From positions 1 through 64,000 of the forward strand of contig CAMJLE010000001.1 of NCBI GenBank assembly GCA_946406665.1: a stretch of DNA of 64,000 nucleotides, in the 5' to 3' direction. The translations under genes and the position numbers were made by a program. Below the pieces are notes generated by a model. The model ran no database searches. It worked only from the letters and a program-made list of their open reading frames with translations, and was not told the origin of the DNA. The stretch is from an uncultured Candidatus Saccharibacteria bacterium (GTDB lineage: Bacteria; Patescibacteriota; Saccharimonadia; Saccharimonadales; Saccharimonadaceae). This document shows positions 42,323 to 52,192 of the stretch, piece after piece (positions within the stretch are counted from its first letter, which is position 1; every line of letters starts with the position of its first letter).

Positions 42323-45127
42323 GATAACTATATTCACTAAACGTGTCTTTGGAACTACGATAACCTTGACGATTTCCTTGCCATCCGTGAATGTCTTTAT
42401 TTTTTCGTCGGCAAGCGCTAGTTCCTCTAGCTTGGCCTCATCCTCGGCGTCGCCCGCAGCGATTTGAATGCGCGCGCGAAGCTTGCCGTTAACTTGGACG
42501 ACCATCTCGACTTCGTCATCGACGAGGTATTTCTCGTCCCACTTTGGCCAAATATCGTCAGACTTGAGCTCTTCGAGCATTTCCGATGCCAGATGTGGCG
42601 CAAACGGCTTAAGTAGCTTGGCGAGTGAAATCAAATCCTCTTTATTGGCGCCCTTTTTATATAGCTCATTTACAAACTCCATCAATGCAGCGACAGCCGT
42701 ATTGAAGTTATTGCGATGCATATCTTCGGTAACTTTTTTGATAGTCTTGTGACGATATGCGAGGTTTGTGTCTTCTTTGATGCATTTTTTGTCGAAAGTT
42801 AGAGTCCAACAACGATTCAGGAAGCGGTACACGCCTCCGATTGCTTCAGTGCTCCATGCAGCATCCATATTATATGGCCCAATAAACAATTCGTAAGTAC
42901 GAAGCGTATCTGCGCCATAGCCTTGATTGATAACATCGAGTGGATCGATGACGTTGCCCTTCGACTTCGACATCTTCTTGCCGTCTGGTGCATTAATATA
43001 GCCGTTGTACAGCAATTTTTTAATAGGTTCACGGAAGTTTAGATAGCCCTCGTCGGCAAAGAATTTGCACCAGAAGCGAACATAGAGTAAGTGCGCAACC
43101 GCATGGTCGCCACCACAATAAACGTCGGTAGGTGCCCAAAAATTAACTTTCTCTGGCGCCCAGGCTTGATTCTTATTATGTGGATCAGTATAGCGCCAGA
43201 GGTACCAGCTCGAACAAGCATACCCATCAAGCGTATCTGTCTCGCGCATCATTTTTTCGCCATTGATTGTAACTTCCATGAATTCCTTGGATTTTGCGAG
43301 AGCACTACGTCCAGACTTATCCGGTTTATAATCGTCAATCTTTGGCAGCATAACCGGCAATTGATCTTCAGGAATTGCGTGCGGATTACCCTGTTTGTCG
43401 TAGGCTATAGGAATCGGACAACCCCAGTAGCGTTGTCGCGAAATTAGCCAGTCGCGCATACGATAAGTAACTTTGCTGCGACCAAGCTTCTTCTTTTCTA
43501 GCCATGCAATTATGCGTTCGCTCGCAATAGCATGCTCCAGACCGTCGTATTCGCCAGAATTTATCATGATGCCGGCGCCAGCCATAGCGCTAGGGCTCTT
43601 GTAGTAATTAAAAGTTTTTACGTGGAGTTCGTCTTGGATTTTTGCAAGAACTTCTTTCTCACTTAGCCATTCAACGTCGAGTTTTTCGTCGGCATCAAGC
43701 TTCTGCTTATTGCGCTTGTCTGATTTTAGTTGAAATACGAAGCCGTAGAATTCTTTTTCGACGTATTCTTTTCGGCTAGCCGCATAGAAATGATGAAGGA
43801 TGCGTGGAGTCTCCGTAATTAATTCCAAATCTACATATCCGGTTTCTTCGGCTATCTCGCGAAGCGCACACTCTTCTGGTGTTTCGCCTTTCTTACTACT
43901 GCCGCCCGGGAAAAGATGCCAATCGTGACCATCTGTCTTGCTCCAGTCTAATACTAAGTATTTCTTAGTATTTGGATCATATACTACGCCAAGGGAGCCC
44001 CATTCTTTTCTTTCTGCTTCGTCGTTAGCGTCGCCAGTGGTTTCTTCGATGACTTGACGAATTGGAAGATTGAATTTCTGCGCAAACTCATAGTCGCGCG
44101 TATCGTGAGCCGGAACCGCCATAATAGCGCCCTCGCCGTACCCAGCCAAGACATAATCCGCGACCCAAACCGGTATTTTTTCGTTATTAATAGGGTTAAT
44201 TGCATACGCACCGGTGAAGACGCCGGTTTTTTTCTTGTTCTCTTGGCGTTCAATCTCGGATTTCTTGATTGCTTCCGCGCAATATTTTTCAACCTTTGAG
44301 TGTTCTTTCGTGGCGACAATCTTTTTAATTAGCGGATGCTCTGGCGCCAAGACTAGAAAAGTGGCGCCGAATAGCGTGTCTGGGCGAGTAGTAAAAACAG
44401 TAACTTTTTCGTTTGAGCCATCAATGCGAAAATCAATTTCTGCGCCCTCACTACGGCCAATCCAATTCTTCTGCATGGTCTTGATTTTTTCTGGCCAATC
44501 AAGAGAATCGATTTCGTCGAGTAGTTCGTCCGCATATGCAGTGATTTTGAAGAACCACTGTTTCATCTTTTTCTTTTCGACTTCGTGACCACAGCGCCAG
44601 CAGCAACCACCCTCTACCTGCTCGTTTGCGAGTACCGTCTGATCGACCGGGCACCACCATTGATAGCTCTCTGCTTGATATGCGAGGCCTTTTTTGAATA
44701 GCTGAAGAAAACACCATTGAGTCCACTTGTAATATTCTGGGTCGGAAGTATTAATTTCGCGCGACCAATCGATTGCATAACCTAGGCGCTTCGCCTGCTT
44801 GCGGAAATTATCAATATTAGTTTTTGTGACTTCTTGAGGGGAAATGCCAGTCTTGATAGCGTAGTTCTCGGCAGGAAGCCCAAAAGTGTCATAGCCAAAT
44901 GGGCGCAAAACATTCATTTCTTGCTGCGCGTAGAAACGAGCTAAACAATCTACGATAGAAAAATTGCGAACGTGGCCAACATGAAGGCCGGCGCCGGACG
45001 GATAAGGAAACATTTCCGCGAGAAACATCTTCGGACGCTCGTCGTCGTCTTTTGCGGCAAAAGGTTTTTCTTCTTCCCAACGCTTTTGCCATTTTTCTTC
45101 TATTTTTAGTGGATCGTAATGGCTCAT
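42317..45127 (-). CDS. leuS: Leucyl-tRNA synthetase with Nudix domain inserted in CP1
   Basis: 936 aa from ATG 45127 (TAAAAT ends nine bases upstream). Class I signatures: YPSGAGLHVGHVRNFS, the zinc module WCPVDQT...CCWRCGH, KMSKSKGNV, and the editing site TTRPDTLFGATF plus VPAHDTRDYEFA. Immediately after NLPIRQVIEE, residues about 375-509 form a complete Nudix hydrolase domain with a perfect box GSSKKGETPEECALREIAEE, then CP1 resumes with AGAGIMINSGEYDGL. Removing the insert leaves a normal LeuRS of about 800 residues. The insert is in frame with all flanking motifs intact, so it is not an assembly join. Confidence 0.96.
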   Translation of the reverse strand: MSHYDPLKIEEKWQKRWEEEKPFAAKDDDERPKMFLAEMFPYPSGAGLHVGHVRNFSIVDCLARFYAQQEMNVLRPFGYDTFGLPAENYAIKTGISPQEVTKTNIDNFRKQAKRLGYAIDWSREINTSDPEYYKWTQWCFLQLFKKGLAYQAESYQWWCPVDQTVLANEQVEGGCCWRCGHEVEKKKMKQWFFKITAYADELLDEIDSLDWPEKIKTMQKNWIGRSEGAEIDFRIDGSNEKVTVFTTRPDTLFGATFLVLAPEHPLIKKIVATKEHSKVEKYCAEAIKKSEIERQENKKKTGVFTGAYAINPINNEKIPVWVADYVLAGYGEGAIMAVPAHDTRDYEFAQKFNLPIRQVIEETTGDANDEAERKEWGSLGVVYDPNTKKYLVLDWSKTDGHDWHLFPGGSSKKGETPEECALREIAEETGYVDLELITETPRILHHFYAASRKEYVEKEFYGFVFQLKSDKRNKQKLDADEKLDVEWLSEKEVLAKIQDELHVKTFNYYKSPSAMAGAGIMINSGEYDGLEHAIASERIIAWLEKKKLGRSKVTYRMRDWLISRQRYWGCPIPIAYDKQGNPHAIPEDQLPVMLPKIDDYKPDKSGRSALAKSKEFMEVTINGEKMMRETDTLDGYACSSWYLWRYTDPHNKNQAWAPEKVNFWAPTDVYCGGDHAVAHLLYVRFWCKFFADEGYLNFREPIKKLLYNGYINAPDGKKMSKSKGNVIDPLDVINQGYGADTLRTYELFIGPYNMDAAWSTEAIGGVYRFLNRCWTLTFDKKCIKEDTNLAYRHKTIKKVTEDMHRNNFNTAVAALMEFVNELYKKGANKEDLISLAKLLKPFAPHLASEMLEELKSDDIWPKWDEKYLVDDEVEMVVQVNGKLRARIQIAAGDAEDEAKLEELALADEKIKTFTDGKEIVKVIVVPKTRLVNIVIK

Positions 45128-45213
45128 AATTAACATATTTTACCCTATTTTCTAAGAGGTGTAAAATGCTCGCGTTTTAACACAAAAAGCATTTCGTAGT
45201 GTATAATAATGTA

Positions 45214-47949
45214 ATGGCAAAACTTAAAACTGCGAGTAATAAGAAAAAGGCCACTAAATCCGTATCCAGCAGGCGCCCCATCAAAAAGGCGACCAAGAAA
45301 AACGGAATGAGCCTGTATTCCAATTTAGCTTACAAACGCCGCGTCAAGGAGGATATGCGCGCGCGCAAGAAAGCCGAAGAATTAGCTAAACTACCAAAGA
45401 ATCCTTTCTTGCGTTTCTTTGCAAGATTAAGACCAGACCGCGTCTTTAAGGCAATCTTCTCCAAAGAGGGCTTAATCAGAATTCTTAAGTTCATCGTAGT
45501 CTGTATATTGCTGATGATTATTGCAGTTGGCGGTTTGTTCTTGTATTTCAAGAAGGATTTATCCGAAATAGATCCAGAAGAGCTAGCAAGCAGAGTGCAA
45601 AATACCGTTAATACCTACTATGACCGAAATGGCGAGTTGCTTTGGGAAGATAAGGGAGACGGCGATTATCGCTTAGTTGTTGACGGTAGCGAGATTTCGT
45701 CATACATGCGCCAAGCAACAGTCGCAATTGAGGATAGAAACTTCTACAACCACGCGGGCGTAGATTTGGGCGGTATCGCTCGCGCCGTATACGTCACGGT
45801 TCTCAAGCGCGGAAACGTACAAGGCGGCTCCACGTTAACTCAGCAGTTGATAAAACAAGTTTATTTCTCAGACGAAGCTAAAGACCGTTCATTCTCTGGC
45901 ATTCCTCGCAAGATTAAGGAAATGATTCTTGCGATTGAAGTCGAAAAAATGTACGACAAAGAGCAGATTATTACAATGTATCTGAACGAGTCGCCATACG
46001 GTGGTCGCCGTAACGGTGTCGAGTCGGCAGCTCAGACCTACTTTAAGAAGAGCGCGAAAGACCTCGATTTGGCAGAATCCGCATTACTCGCAGCGATTCC
46101 GAACAATCCGGGCGTATTAAACCCGTACAATATCGACGGGAATAAGGCACTTCTGCAGCGCCAACATTACGTTCTAGACGCAATGGTCGACATGAACTAC
46201 ATCACCGAAGAAGAGGCCGAGAAGGCAAAGAAGGTAGACATTCTCGACAAACTGCAACCAGAGCAGAACCAATACGCTGGCATGAAAGCGCCTTGGTTTG
46301 TCCTTGAGGTTAAGTCGCAATTGGAGAAGAAGTACGGCATCAAGACGATGCGCGAGGGTGGCTTCAAGATTAAGACTACCGTTGATTTACGTGCGCAAAA
46401 ACTCGCCGAAGAGGCCGTACGGCAGGGGCAAAAGATTTTCTACATCAATGGCGCAGACAATGCGGCGCTAGTATCGGTCGATGTAGAGACGGCTCAAGTT
46501 ATCGCGATGGTCGGTAGTGTCGACTGGAATAAACAAGGCTACGGCCAAGTAAATGCAACAACTTCTCTACTAGAGCCAGCATCATCAATTAAGCCGATTC
46601 TCGACTACACGCCACTATTCATGAAGCGTGATGGCGTAAACTACGCGCCTGGCACAATCTTACGCGATGAGAATATCAATTCGATTTATTGCGCAGGCTC
46701 TTACGGAAATTGTAGTGTAAAAAACTATTCCGGTGCCTTCTATGGGAATATTACAATTCGTAAATCCTTGGCTGGCTCATTAAATATTGGCGCCATCAAA
46801 GCTCTGTATATTAATGGCATCGATAATAGCCTTAAGGTGGCGCATGATTTGGGCGATAAGTCATACTGTGCAAACGGCGAGCAGGCCGGTCTATCTATGG
46901 CAATTGGCGGTGGCTGTTCGGTCCGGCCAGTTGAGCACGCTAACGCTTACGCTAGCATCGCACGCGGTGGCGTTTATAAGGATTTGGCTTACTGGCTAGA
47001 AATCAAGAATTCGACTGGCGACGTAATTGATGCTTGGGAAGATACTAAGGGCAATCGAGTTGTCGATGAGCAAGTCGCCTATATGACTATGAGCATCTTG
47101 ACGGATTGTGATTCGCGCAACTTTACCTTCGGCTATTATCTCGCACATAATGCCGGCTTCTGTTCAAACCCGGGCGATGTAGTATTTGGCTCAAAGACTG
47201 GTACTTCGGAAAATGGTAGAGGGCGCGCAAAAGATACTTGGATTTTGACCGCTTCTCCAGTTGTCGCAACGGCAATTTGGAGCGGAAACCACGATGGTTC
47301 ACCGCTTACGGCGGATACTCACAATATCGTGTTCGCAATTAGCTCTGCCTATATCAGCCCACTGCACAACCAAGTTTACGCAAAGGATGGGAAGTGGCGA
47401 AAGGGCCAAAGTTTCTCGGTGCCAAACGGTATCAAGCACACGACGATCAACGGTGTTTACGACTACTGGCCAAGCTGGTATACGCAAAAGAGCTCTGGTA
47501 TCTCAAAGACCTCCAAGACTTTCGATCGTATTAGCAAGAAGCTAGCAACTAGCTGTACGCCAGAAGAGACTAAAGTTACGGCCGACGTTACTAAGATTAT
47601 CGACCCGATGACAAAGAAAGAGTCGTTGCTCGCCGGTGATTATAATCCGAACGAGAAAGACAATGTCCATAGCTGCGGCGACGCAAGACCAAGTGCGTCG
47701 GTAACGATTACTGATTCTGGGGCTGGCGAAGATGGAAGTCAAAGCTGGAAAGTCACCGGAACAGCAACGTTCGGAACTTTCGAACTCTCGAGCTACACGT
47801 TGATAGTAGATGGTCAGACCGTAAAAAGCGGAGGACTGAACCCGTCTAGCGATACCGTCGAATATACTACGACAACTAAGCCGACTAGCGTCAGCTTCAA
47901 GATCGAAGACAAAGCTGGCTACGTATATACAGCAACCGGCGCTAACTAG
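45214..47949 (+). CDS. Class A penicillin-binding protein (PBP1A-like)
   Basis: 911 aa from ATG 45214; TATAAT ends six bases earlier, no Shine-Dalgarno. Lys-rich cytoplasmic N-terminus, TM about 85-108, GT51 transglycosylase (about 130-320: ATVAIEDRNFYNHAGVD, GGSTLTQQLIKQVYF, YLNESPYGGRRNGVE), then the transpeptidase with SSIK (active-site Ser in EPASSIKPIL), SLN (AGSLNIG) and KTGTSENG. A C-terminal beta-sandwich-like region (about 800-911, TITDSGAGEDGSQSWKVTG) follows. It polymerises and cross-links peptidoglycan. Downstream terminator at 47955. Confidence 0.96.
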   Translation: MAKLKTASNKKKATKSVSSRRPIKKATKKNGMSLYSNLAYKRRVKEDMRARKKAEELAKLPKNPFLRFFARLRPDRVFKAIFSKEGLIRILKFIVVCILLMIIAVGGLFLYFKKDLSEIDPEELASRVQNTVNTYYDRNGELLWEDKGDGDYRLVVDGSEISSYMRQATVAIEDRNFYNHAGVDLGGIARAVYVTVLKRGNVQGGSTLTQQLIKQVYFSDEAKDRSFSGIPRKIKEMILAIEVEKMYDKEQIITMYLNESPYGGRRNGVESAAQTYFKKSAKDLDLAESALLAAIPNNPGVLNPYNIDGNKALLQRQHYVLDAMVDMNYITEEEAEKAKKVDILDKLQPEQNQYAGMKAPWFVLEVKSQLEKKYGIKTMREGGFKIKTTVDLRAQKLAEEAVRQGQKIFYINGADNAALVSVDVETAQVIAMVGSVDWNKQGYGQVNATTSLLEPASSIKPILDYTPLFMKRDGVNYAPGTILRDENINSIYCAGSYGNCSVKNYSGAFYGNITIRKSLAGSLNIGAIKALYINGIDNSLKVAHDLGDKSYCANGEQAGLSMAIGGGCSVRPVEHANAYASIARGGVYKDLAYWLEIKNSTGDVIDAWEDTKGNRVVDEQVAYMTMSILTDCDSRNFTFGYYLAHNAGFCSNPGDVVFGSKTGTSENGRGRAKDTWILTASPVVATAIWSGNHDGSPLTADTHNIVFAISSAYISPLHNQVYAKDGKWRKGQSFSVPNGIKHTTINGVYDYWPSWYTQKSSGISKTSKTFDRISKKLATSCTPEETKVTADVTKIIDPMTKKESLLAGDYNPNEKDNVHSCGDARPSASVTITDSGAGEDGSQSWKVTGTATFGTFELSSYTLIVDGQTVKSGGLNPSSDTVEYTTTTKPTSVSFKIEDKAGYVYTATGAN

Positions 47950-47954
47950 TTTTA

Positions 47955-47992
47955 AAAAGAAGACCCCTCTACTCTGAGGGGGTCTTTTTATT
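47955..47992. terminator. Bidirectional intrinsic terminator
   Basis: AAGACCCCCTC-like stem (GACCCCTC...GAGGGGGTC) with T5 on the plus side, between the converging PBP and PIN/TRAM genes. Confidence 0.82.
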
Positions 47993-48767
47993 TCTTGCTT
48001 TTGCGACGGTTGAGGTTTCGTTTATTCTTCATGTCATTTCGTTGTGGTCGCGAATCGCTCTTACTGTGTTCGGCCATTTTCGCAAACATCATTTTGCCAG
48101 CATTGGTCTGGAGATAACGCACGAATTCGATTTCAATGACCTGATTTTTCCCCGCATAGCGTTCAGCTGCGTCGACGACAACCATCGTACCGTCAGGAAG
48201 GTAGGCGACGCCTTGGTGCGGATTACTCCCCACACCAATAATTTTCACTCTGAGCCGATCGCCCGGCAAATACTCACTGCGAAGACCCTGCGCAAGGTCG
48301 TTAATATTGATCGCGTCAACATGCTCCGTAGCTGCAACTTTTGCAAGATTAAAATCATTAGTTAGAATGATGCCGCCATGCTCCTTGGCGAGCTCTATGA
48401 GACGCTCGTCTACCTTGATGCGTCCGCCTTCATCTGCGAATATCTCTACATGCGATAGCTCAATGCGCTCTAGCTCGTTCGCGACATCCATGCCAAAGCG
48501 CGCACGCGCACGCTTTTCTGGATCAGAACCGTCGGCCAGCAATTGGAGCTCACGTATAACAGAGCGCGGAATCAGCACATCGTCTCCCAAAAAACCGGCC
48601 TTTGCTACCGACAAAATTCGGCCATCCATTAGCGTGGAAGTATCAACAAATACTTTGCGGCGCGCTGTGCCGTTTATGCGTGCACCTGCGCCAAGAAAGC
48701 TTTTCATAGTCAGCGCTGTAGTCTCAGCGAAAATGCCAGCTAAGATTATTATTAAAAATAAGTCCAT
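47988..48767 (-). CDS. PIN-TRAM domain membrane protein (YacL-like)
   Basis: 259 aa; TATAAT ends eight bases before the ATG. One N-terminal hydrophobic helix (shorter than the multi-TM YacL form), then a PIN nuclease domain (about 38-150) with its acidic residues in VFVDTSTLMDGR, RSVIRELQLL and IILTNDFNLAKVA, a TRAM domain (about 160-225, LRVKIIGVGSNPHQGVAYLPDG) and a very basic Arg/Asn/Lys tail. Probably a membrane-bound RNA-binding ribonuclease. YacL/PilT-N-type proteins are widespread in Gram-positives. Confidence 0.88.
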   Translation of the reverse strand: MDLFLIIILAGIFAETTALTMKSFLGAGARINGTARRKVFVDTSTLMDGRILSVAKAGFLGDDVLIPRSVIRELQLLADGSDPEKRARARFGMDVANELERIELSHVEIFADEGGRIKVDERLIELAKEHGGIILTNDFNLAKVAATEHVDAININDLAQGLRSEYLPGDRLRVKIIGVGSNPHQGVAYLPDGTMVVVDAAERYAGKNQVIEIEFVRYLQTNAGKMMFAKMAEHSKSDSRPQRNDMKNKRNLNRRKSKK

Positions 48768-48811
48768 ATTTGTATATTATATCACGTTTTGGTTATTTTT
48801 GCAAGCTCCCA

Positions 48812-48847
48812 GCAAAAAACGCCCCGTTTGTGCGGGGCGCTTTTCGC
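48812..48847 (-). terminator. Intrinsic terminator of ldh
   Basis: GCGCCCCG...CGGGGCG stem with A and T runs on opposite flanks, seven bases past the ldh stop on the minus strand. Confidence 0.8.
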
Positions 48848-48853
48848 ATCTTT

Positions 48854-49765
48854 TTATCCTTCTGCCTCTTTAATCGCTTCTTGTAGTGCGCTGATACTCT
48901 TTTCGAACTTGCTCTGCTCTTCCGCATTTAGCTTAAGACCGATTCGGCGTACGATACCATGGCGACCCACTACCGCAGGATACCCGTTATATGTATTGCT
49001 CATCTCATCGTAGTTGCTAACTGGAAGAATGCGGCGCTCGTCATTCAGAATACAGTTGGTTATCATGGCCATACAGCTACCGATACCATAATAGGTCGCA
49101 CCCTTCTTCTCGATGATAGTGTAGGCTTCTTTGCGCGCAAAATCTTCGATTTCGTCTAGCTCACTCTTTTCGATAAGGTCGACAATAGGCTGACAGCCAA
49201 CATTCGCACTGCTCCAAATTGCGAACTCCGTATCGCCGTGCTCGCCGACTTGGTAAGCGTGAATATTCTTCGGATGAACCTGTAGTCGTTGACTAAGGCG
49301 AAAACGAAGACGTGCGGAATCAAGGACCGTACCGGAGCCGATTACTCGCTCTGGCGGCAATCCAGAGTAGCGCCAGGTTAGATACGTAAGCACATCCATC
49401 GGATTGCTAACGATTAGGAAAATACCATCGAAGCCGGCCGCCATAATCTGGCCAATCATATCCTTGAAGATAGCGGCATTTTTCTTTAGCAAGTCCATAC
49501 GAGTTTCGCCTGGCTTCTGTGGAACGCCAGCCGTTATAACTACCATATCGCAATCGCCAGCATCGGCATATGAGCCGCTACGGATTTTGAGGTAACTTGG
49601 AGATACGGCGAGCGTATCGCGAAGGTCAATCGCCTCGCCTTCTGCATCCTCTGTATTTATATCTACGAGCACTAGCTCGTTTACGCTGGTACGTTGGTGA
49701 ACTAACGCATAGCCATAGCTCATGCCTACATTCCCCGTACCAACAATCATTACTTTGTTTGCCAT
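48854..49765 (-). CDS. ldh: L-lactate dehydrogenase
   Basis: 303 aa from ATG 49765 (the ORF track begins 20 codons earlier without a signal). NAD-binding VMIVGTGNVGMSYGYAL, the substrate-specificity loop VPQKPGETRMDL (Gln in the LDH position, not the Arg of malate dehydrogenase), DSARLRFRLS with the catalytic Asp/Arg, and the catalytic His in YQVGEHGDTE. It reduces pyruvate to lactate and regenerates NAD, fitting a fermentative organism with few pathways. Single gene. Confidence 0.93.
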   Translation of the reverse strand: MANKVMIVGTGNVGMSYGYALVHQRTSVNELVLVDINTEDAEGEAIDLRDTLAVSPSYLKIRSGSYADAGDCDMVVITAGVPQKPGETRMDLLKKNAAIFKDMIGQIMAAGFDGIFLIVSNPMDVLTYLTWRYSGLPPERVIGSGTVLDSARLRFRLSQRLQVHPKNIHAYQVGEHGDTEFAIWSSANVGCQPIVDLIEKSELDEIEDFARKEAYTIIEKKGATYYGIGSCMAMITNCILNDERRILPVSNYDEMSNTYNGYPAVVGRHGIVRRIGLKLNAEEQSKFEKSISALQEAIKEAEG

Positions 49766-49817
49766 TTTGTTTGATGCCCTTTTTGACTTATACTTTAATT
49801 CTAGCATAAGCGTAATT

Positions 49818-50667
49818 CTAAACAAGAGCCCATTGATTACATCCTAGCGAACGAATCGTTCCTTTTATTTCGAGCAAGGTCACTAGTTGATTAAAAGCTG
49901 CAATATTCATGCCTAGGTTTTTCGCTATATCTTCGCCAAACGTTGCTCCGTTTTTAATTTGCTCCACTATTGCGCGCTCGTCTGGCCCGAGCTGATGAAG
50001 TCTTCTGACTTTAGGGCGCATGTGAAGAGCATGTGTTGCAAAGTCATCGAAGCTAACATAGGGTTCTGCATTCCTAAGTAAAACATTGCATCCAGCCGAC
50101 ATCGGGCGCGTAATATCTCCGGGGACAACGTATAAATCTTTCCCCTGCTCCACCGCAAACGATGCCGTTCGAAGAGTTCCAGAATGATCTGATGCTTCCA
50201 CGATAACTACGGCATCAGCTAAGCCAGAAACGAGGCGGTTCCGGTCAAGAAAATGAAAAGCTTTCGTCTTTGTTCCAGGGGAGTACTCGGATAATATTGC
50301 GCCTCGCTCAAGAATACGTTGCGCAAGCCCATAGTTGCTGCGCGGATATATTTGATCGATTGGCGTGCCCAAAACTGCGATAGTTATGCCACCGGCGTCA
50401 AAGGCAACCTCGGTGCGCACATGAATCTATACCATATGCAAGGCCGCTCACGACGATAACTCCCAATTTTGCCAACTTGTAAGCTAAATCGTAAGCGATA
50501 GCTTCGCCGTAGGGCGTACAACGTCTGGCGCCAACTATACTCACAACTCGCTGTTTACTAGACAGACCAGGAATCTCCCCTTGTCTTCAAAGATGAATAG
50601 GTGGGTTACTAATCTGCGTTAAGCGCTTAATTAAGCTTTGATCAAAATCACATTCTTCATACTTCAT
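49818..50667 (-). pseudogene. dprA: DNA-processing protein DprA, split by in-frame TGA and a +1 frameshift
   Basis: Reading from ATG 50667: MKYEECDFDQSLIKRLTQIS then NPPIHL, TGA at 50589-50587, then in the same frame RQGEIPGLSSKQRVVSIVGA, RRCTPYGEAIAYDLAYKLAK and SGLAYGIDSCAHRGCL, TGA at 50400-50398. One base further on, the other frame continues DAGGITIAVLGTPIDQIYP to the normal end. Together this is a Rossmann-fold DprA plus C-terminal winged helix (about 282 residues). The ORF track shows only the last 200 codons. DprA loads RecA on incoming single-stranded DNA during transformation. The lesions may be mutations, sequencing errors or recoding; the second stop is CTTTGAC, like the prfB shift site. 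Confidence 0.85.
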
Positions 50668-50713
50668 GAAGATATTTTAAACACGGTGACAATGTCGATA
50701 AAGCGTAAGTCTT

Positions 50714-52153
50714 TTATTTTTCTGACTCGTCGCGGCGCATAGGTGGGAACGGTACACCCTCGCGAGCTGAAACGCCTTCAAATAGCCAGAAATTACGCTC
50801 AGAGTTTCCCCAACCACAAGTCGGCGGCATACCATATTCGAGCATCTCTACGAAATCCATATCAAGCATTTGCGCCTCATCATCGCCGGCGTCGCGCATA
50901 GCCTGCTGACGCTGGAAGCGCTCGAGCTGGTCGAGCGGATCGTTAAGTTCGGAGAATCCATTGCCCATTTCGGTGCCAAAGATTACTGGATGGAAGCGCT
51001 CAGTAACACGTGGATCCTCGGCGTGCTTTTTGGCAAGTGGCGACAGCTCAACTGGCTCATGAATTAGCCAGAACGGACCAGCGGAATTCTTACGAATAAT
51101 TTTCCATAAATAATCTAGCAAGCGCGAAGCTTCGGCCTTGTCATCGAATTTTACATTATTTTTGCGCAAGATGTCGTGAATTTTTTGAATATCTGGATTA
51201 AAAACGTCGACATCGAAATTCTCTTTAATAATGTCCGCAAAGGTAATCTTAGGCCACTCACAATCAAGGTCTACTTTCATGCCGTCGCGCTCAAATTGAA
51301 GCGTCCCCCAGGTTTCCTTGCAGACATATTTAATCATCTCTTCGTAGAAAGCCATGCCCTCTTCGTAGTCCTGATACGCCGCGTACGATTCCATCGCGAC
51401 ATGTTCTGGAAGGTGTTCTTCGTCCATGCCCTCGTTGCGGAAACGTGGACCGATATCATAAACTCGCTCGTATCCGCCACCGATTAAGCGCTTGAGTGGA
51501 AGCTCGTGCGAGATGCGTAGATAATAGTCTTGGTCGAGTGCATCCATGTGCGTTACGAACGGATTCGCATCGGCGCCGCCAGTGGTTACTTCGAGGACTG
51601 GGATATTAATCTCGATAAAACCGTGGTCGTTCAAGAATTGGCGTGTAGCGGTCCAGAATTTGGAACGACGAATAAAACGCTCGCGAACCTCGGGGTTAAC
51701 CGCCATATCAACATAGCGGCGACGCAAACGCTCCTCTTTATTCGTAAAACCATCGCGACCAGGAAGCGGACGTAGCGCCTTCGTTAAAATGCGTGGCATG
51801 TCGCAGAATACGGATATCTCATCCGTCTTAGTTTTGCCGACTTTGCCCTCGGCCTCGAGAAAGTCGCCAGTATCTAGCTTCTTCGTAAACTTCGCCGCAG
51901 CGTCTTTGAGAAAAATCTGTATCTGGCCAGAATCGTCGGCGATTACCACAAAAGCAAGCTTTCCGAAACTACGTATGCTAGCAATTCGGCCGGCAACACA
52001 AACGTCCTTGTCGGCATACTTATCGAAACTCTTAAGAATATCTCCGATTTTAGTATTACGGTTGGAATGTGCTGGATACGGATCAATACCCTCCGCTCGG
52101 AGTTCATTTAGTTTGCGAATTCTTTCATCGCGAAAATCTTTAAGAGTTGCCAT
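50714..52153 (-). CDS. lysS: Lysyl-tRNA synthetase, class II
   Basis: 479 aa, normal length for class II LysRS. N-terminal OB anticodon-binding domain (about 50-135, VCVAGRIASIRSFGKLAFVVI), motif 1 region FIRRSKFWTATRQFLNDHGF, motif 2 FRNEGMDEEHLPE, motif 3 FGMPPTCGWG-like ending (EYGMPPTCGWGNSERNF). TATGAT lies seven bases upstream of the ATG (leaderless pattern). The last about 15 residues are charged (PMRRDESEK). Confidence 0.96.
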   Translation of the reverse strand: MATLKDFRDERIRKLNELRAEGIDPYPAHSNRNTKIGDILKSFDKYADKDVCVAGRIASIRSFGKLAFVVIADDSGQIQIFLKDAAAKFTKKLDTGDFLEAEGKVGKTKTDEISVFCDMPRILTKALRPLPGRDGFTNKEERLRRRYVDMAVNPEVRERFIRRSKFWTATRQFLNDHGFIEINIPVLEVTTGGADANPFVTHMDALDQDYYLRISHELPLKRLIGGGYERVYDIGPRFRNEGMDEEHLPEHVAMESYAAYQDYEEGMAFYEEMIKYVCKETWGTLQFERDGMKVDLDCEWPKITFADIIKENFDVDVFNPDIQKIHDILRKNNVKFDDKAEASRLLDYLWKIIRKNSAGPFWLIHEPVELSPLAKKHAEDPRVTERFHPVIFGTEMGNGFSELNDPLDQLERFQRQQAMRDAGDDEAQMLDMDFVEMLEYGMPPTCGWGNSERNFWLFEGVSAREGVPFPPMRRDESEK

Positions 52154-52192
52154 ATCTTATATCATAACATCGTTTCGCTGATTAGTCGAGCA

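Noticed and set aside
50398-50589. UGA read as an amino acid throughout the genome (as in Gracilibacteria code 25)
   Set aside because: All other conserved genes end or read normally with UGA as stop; only dprA has internal UGA, so a global code change is not supported.
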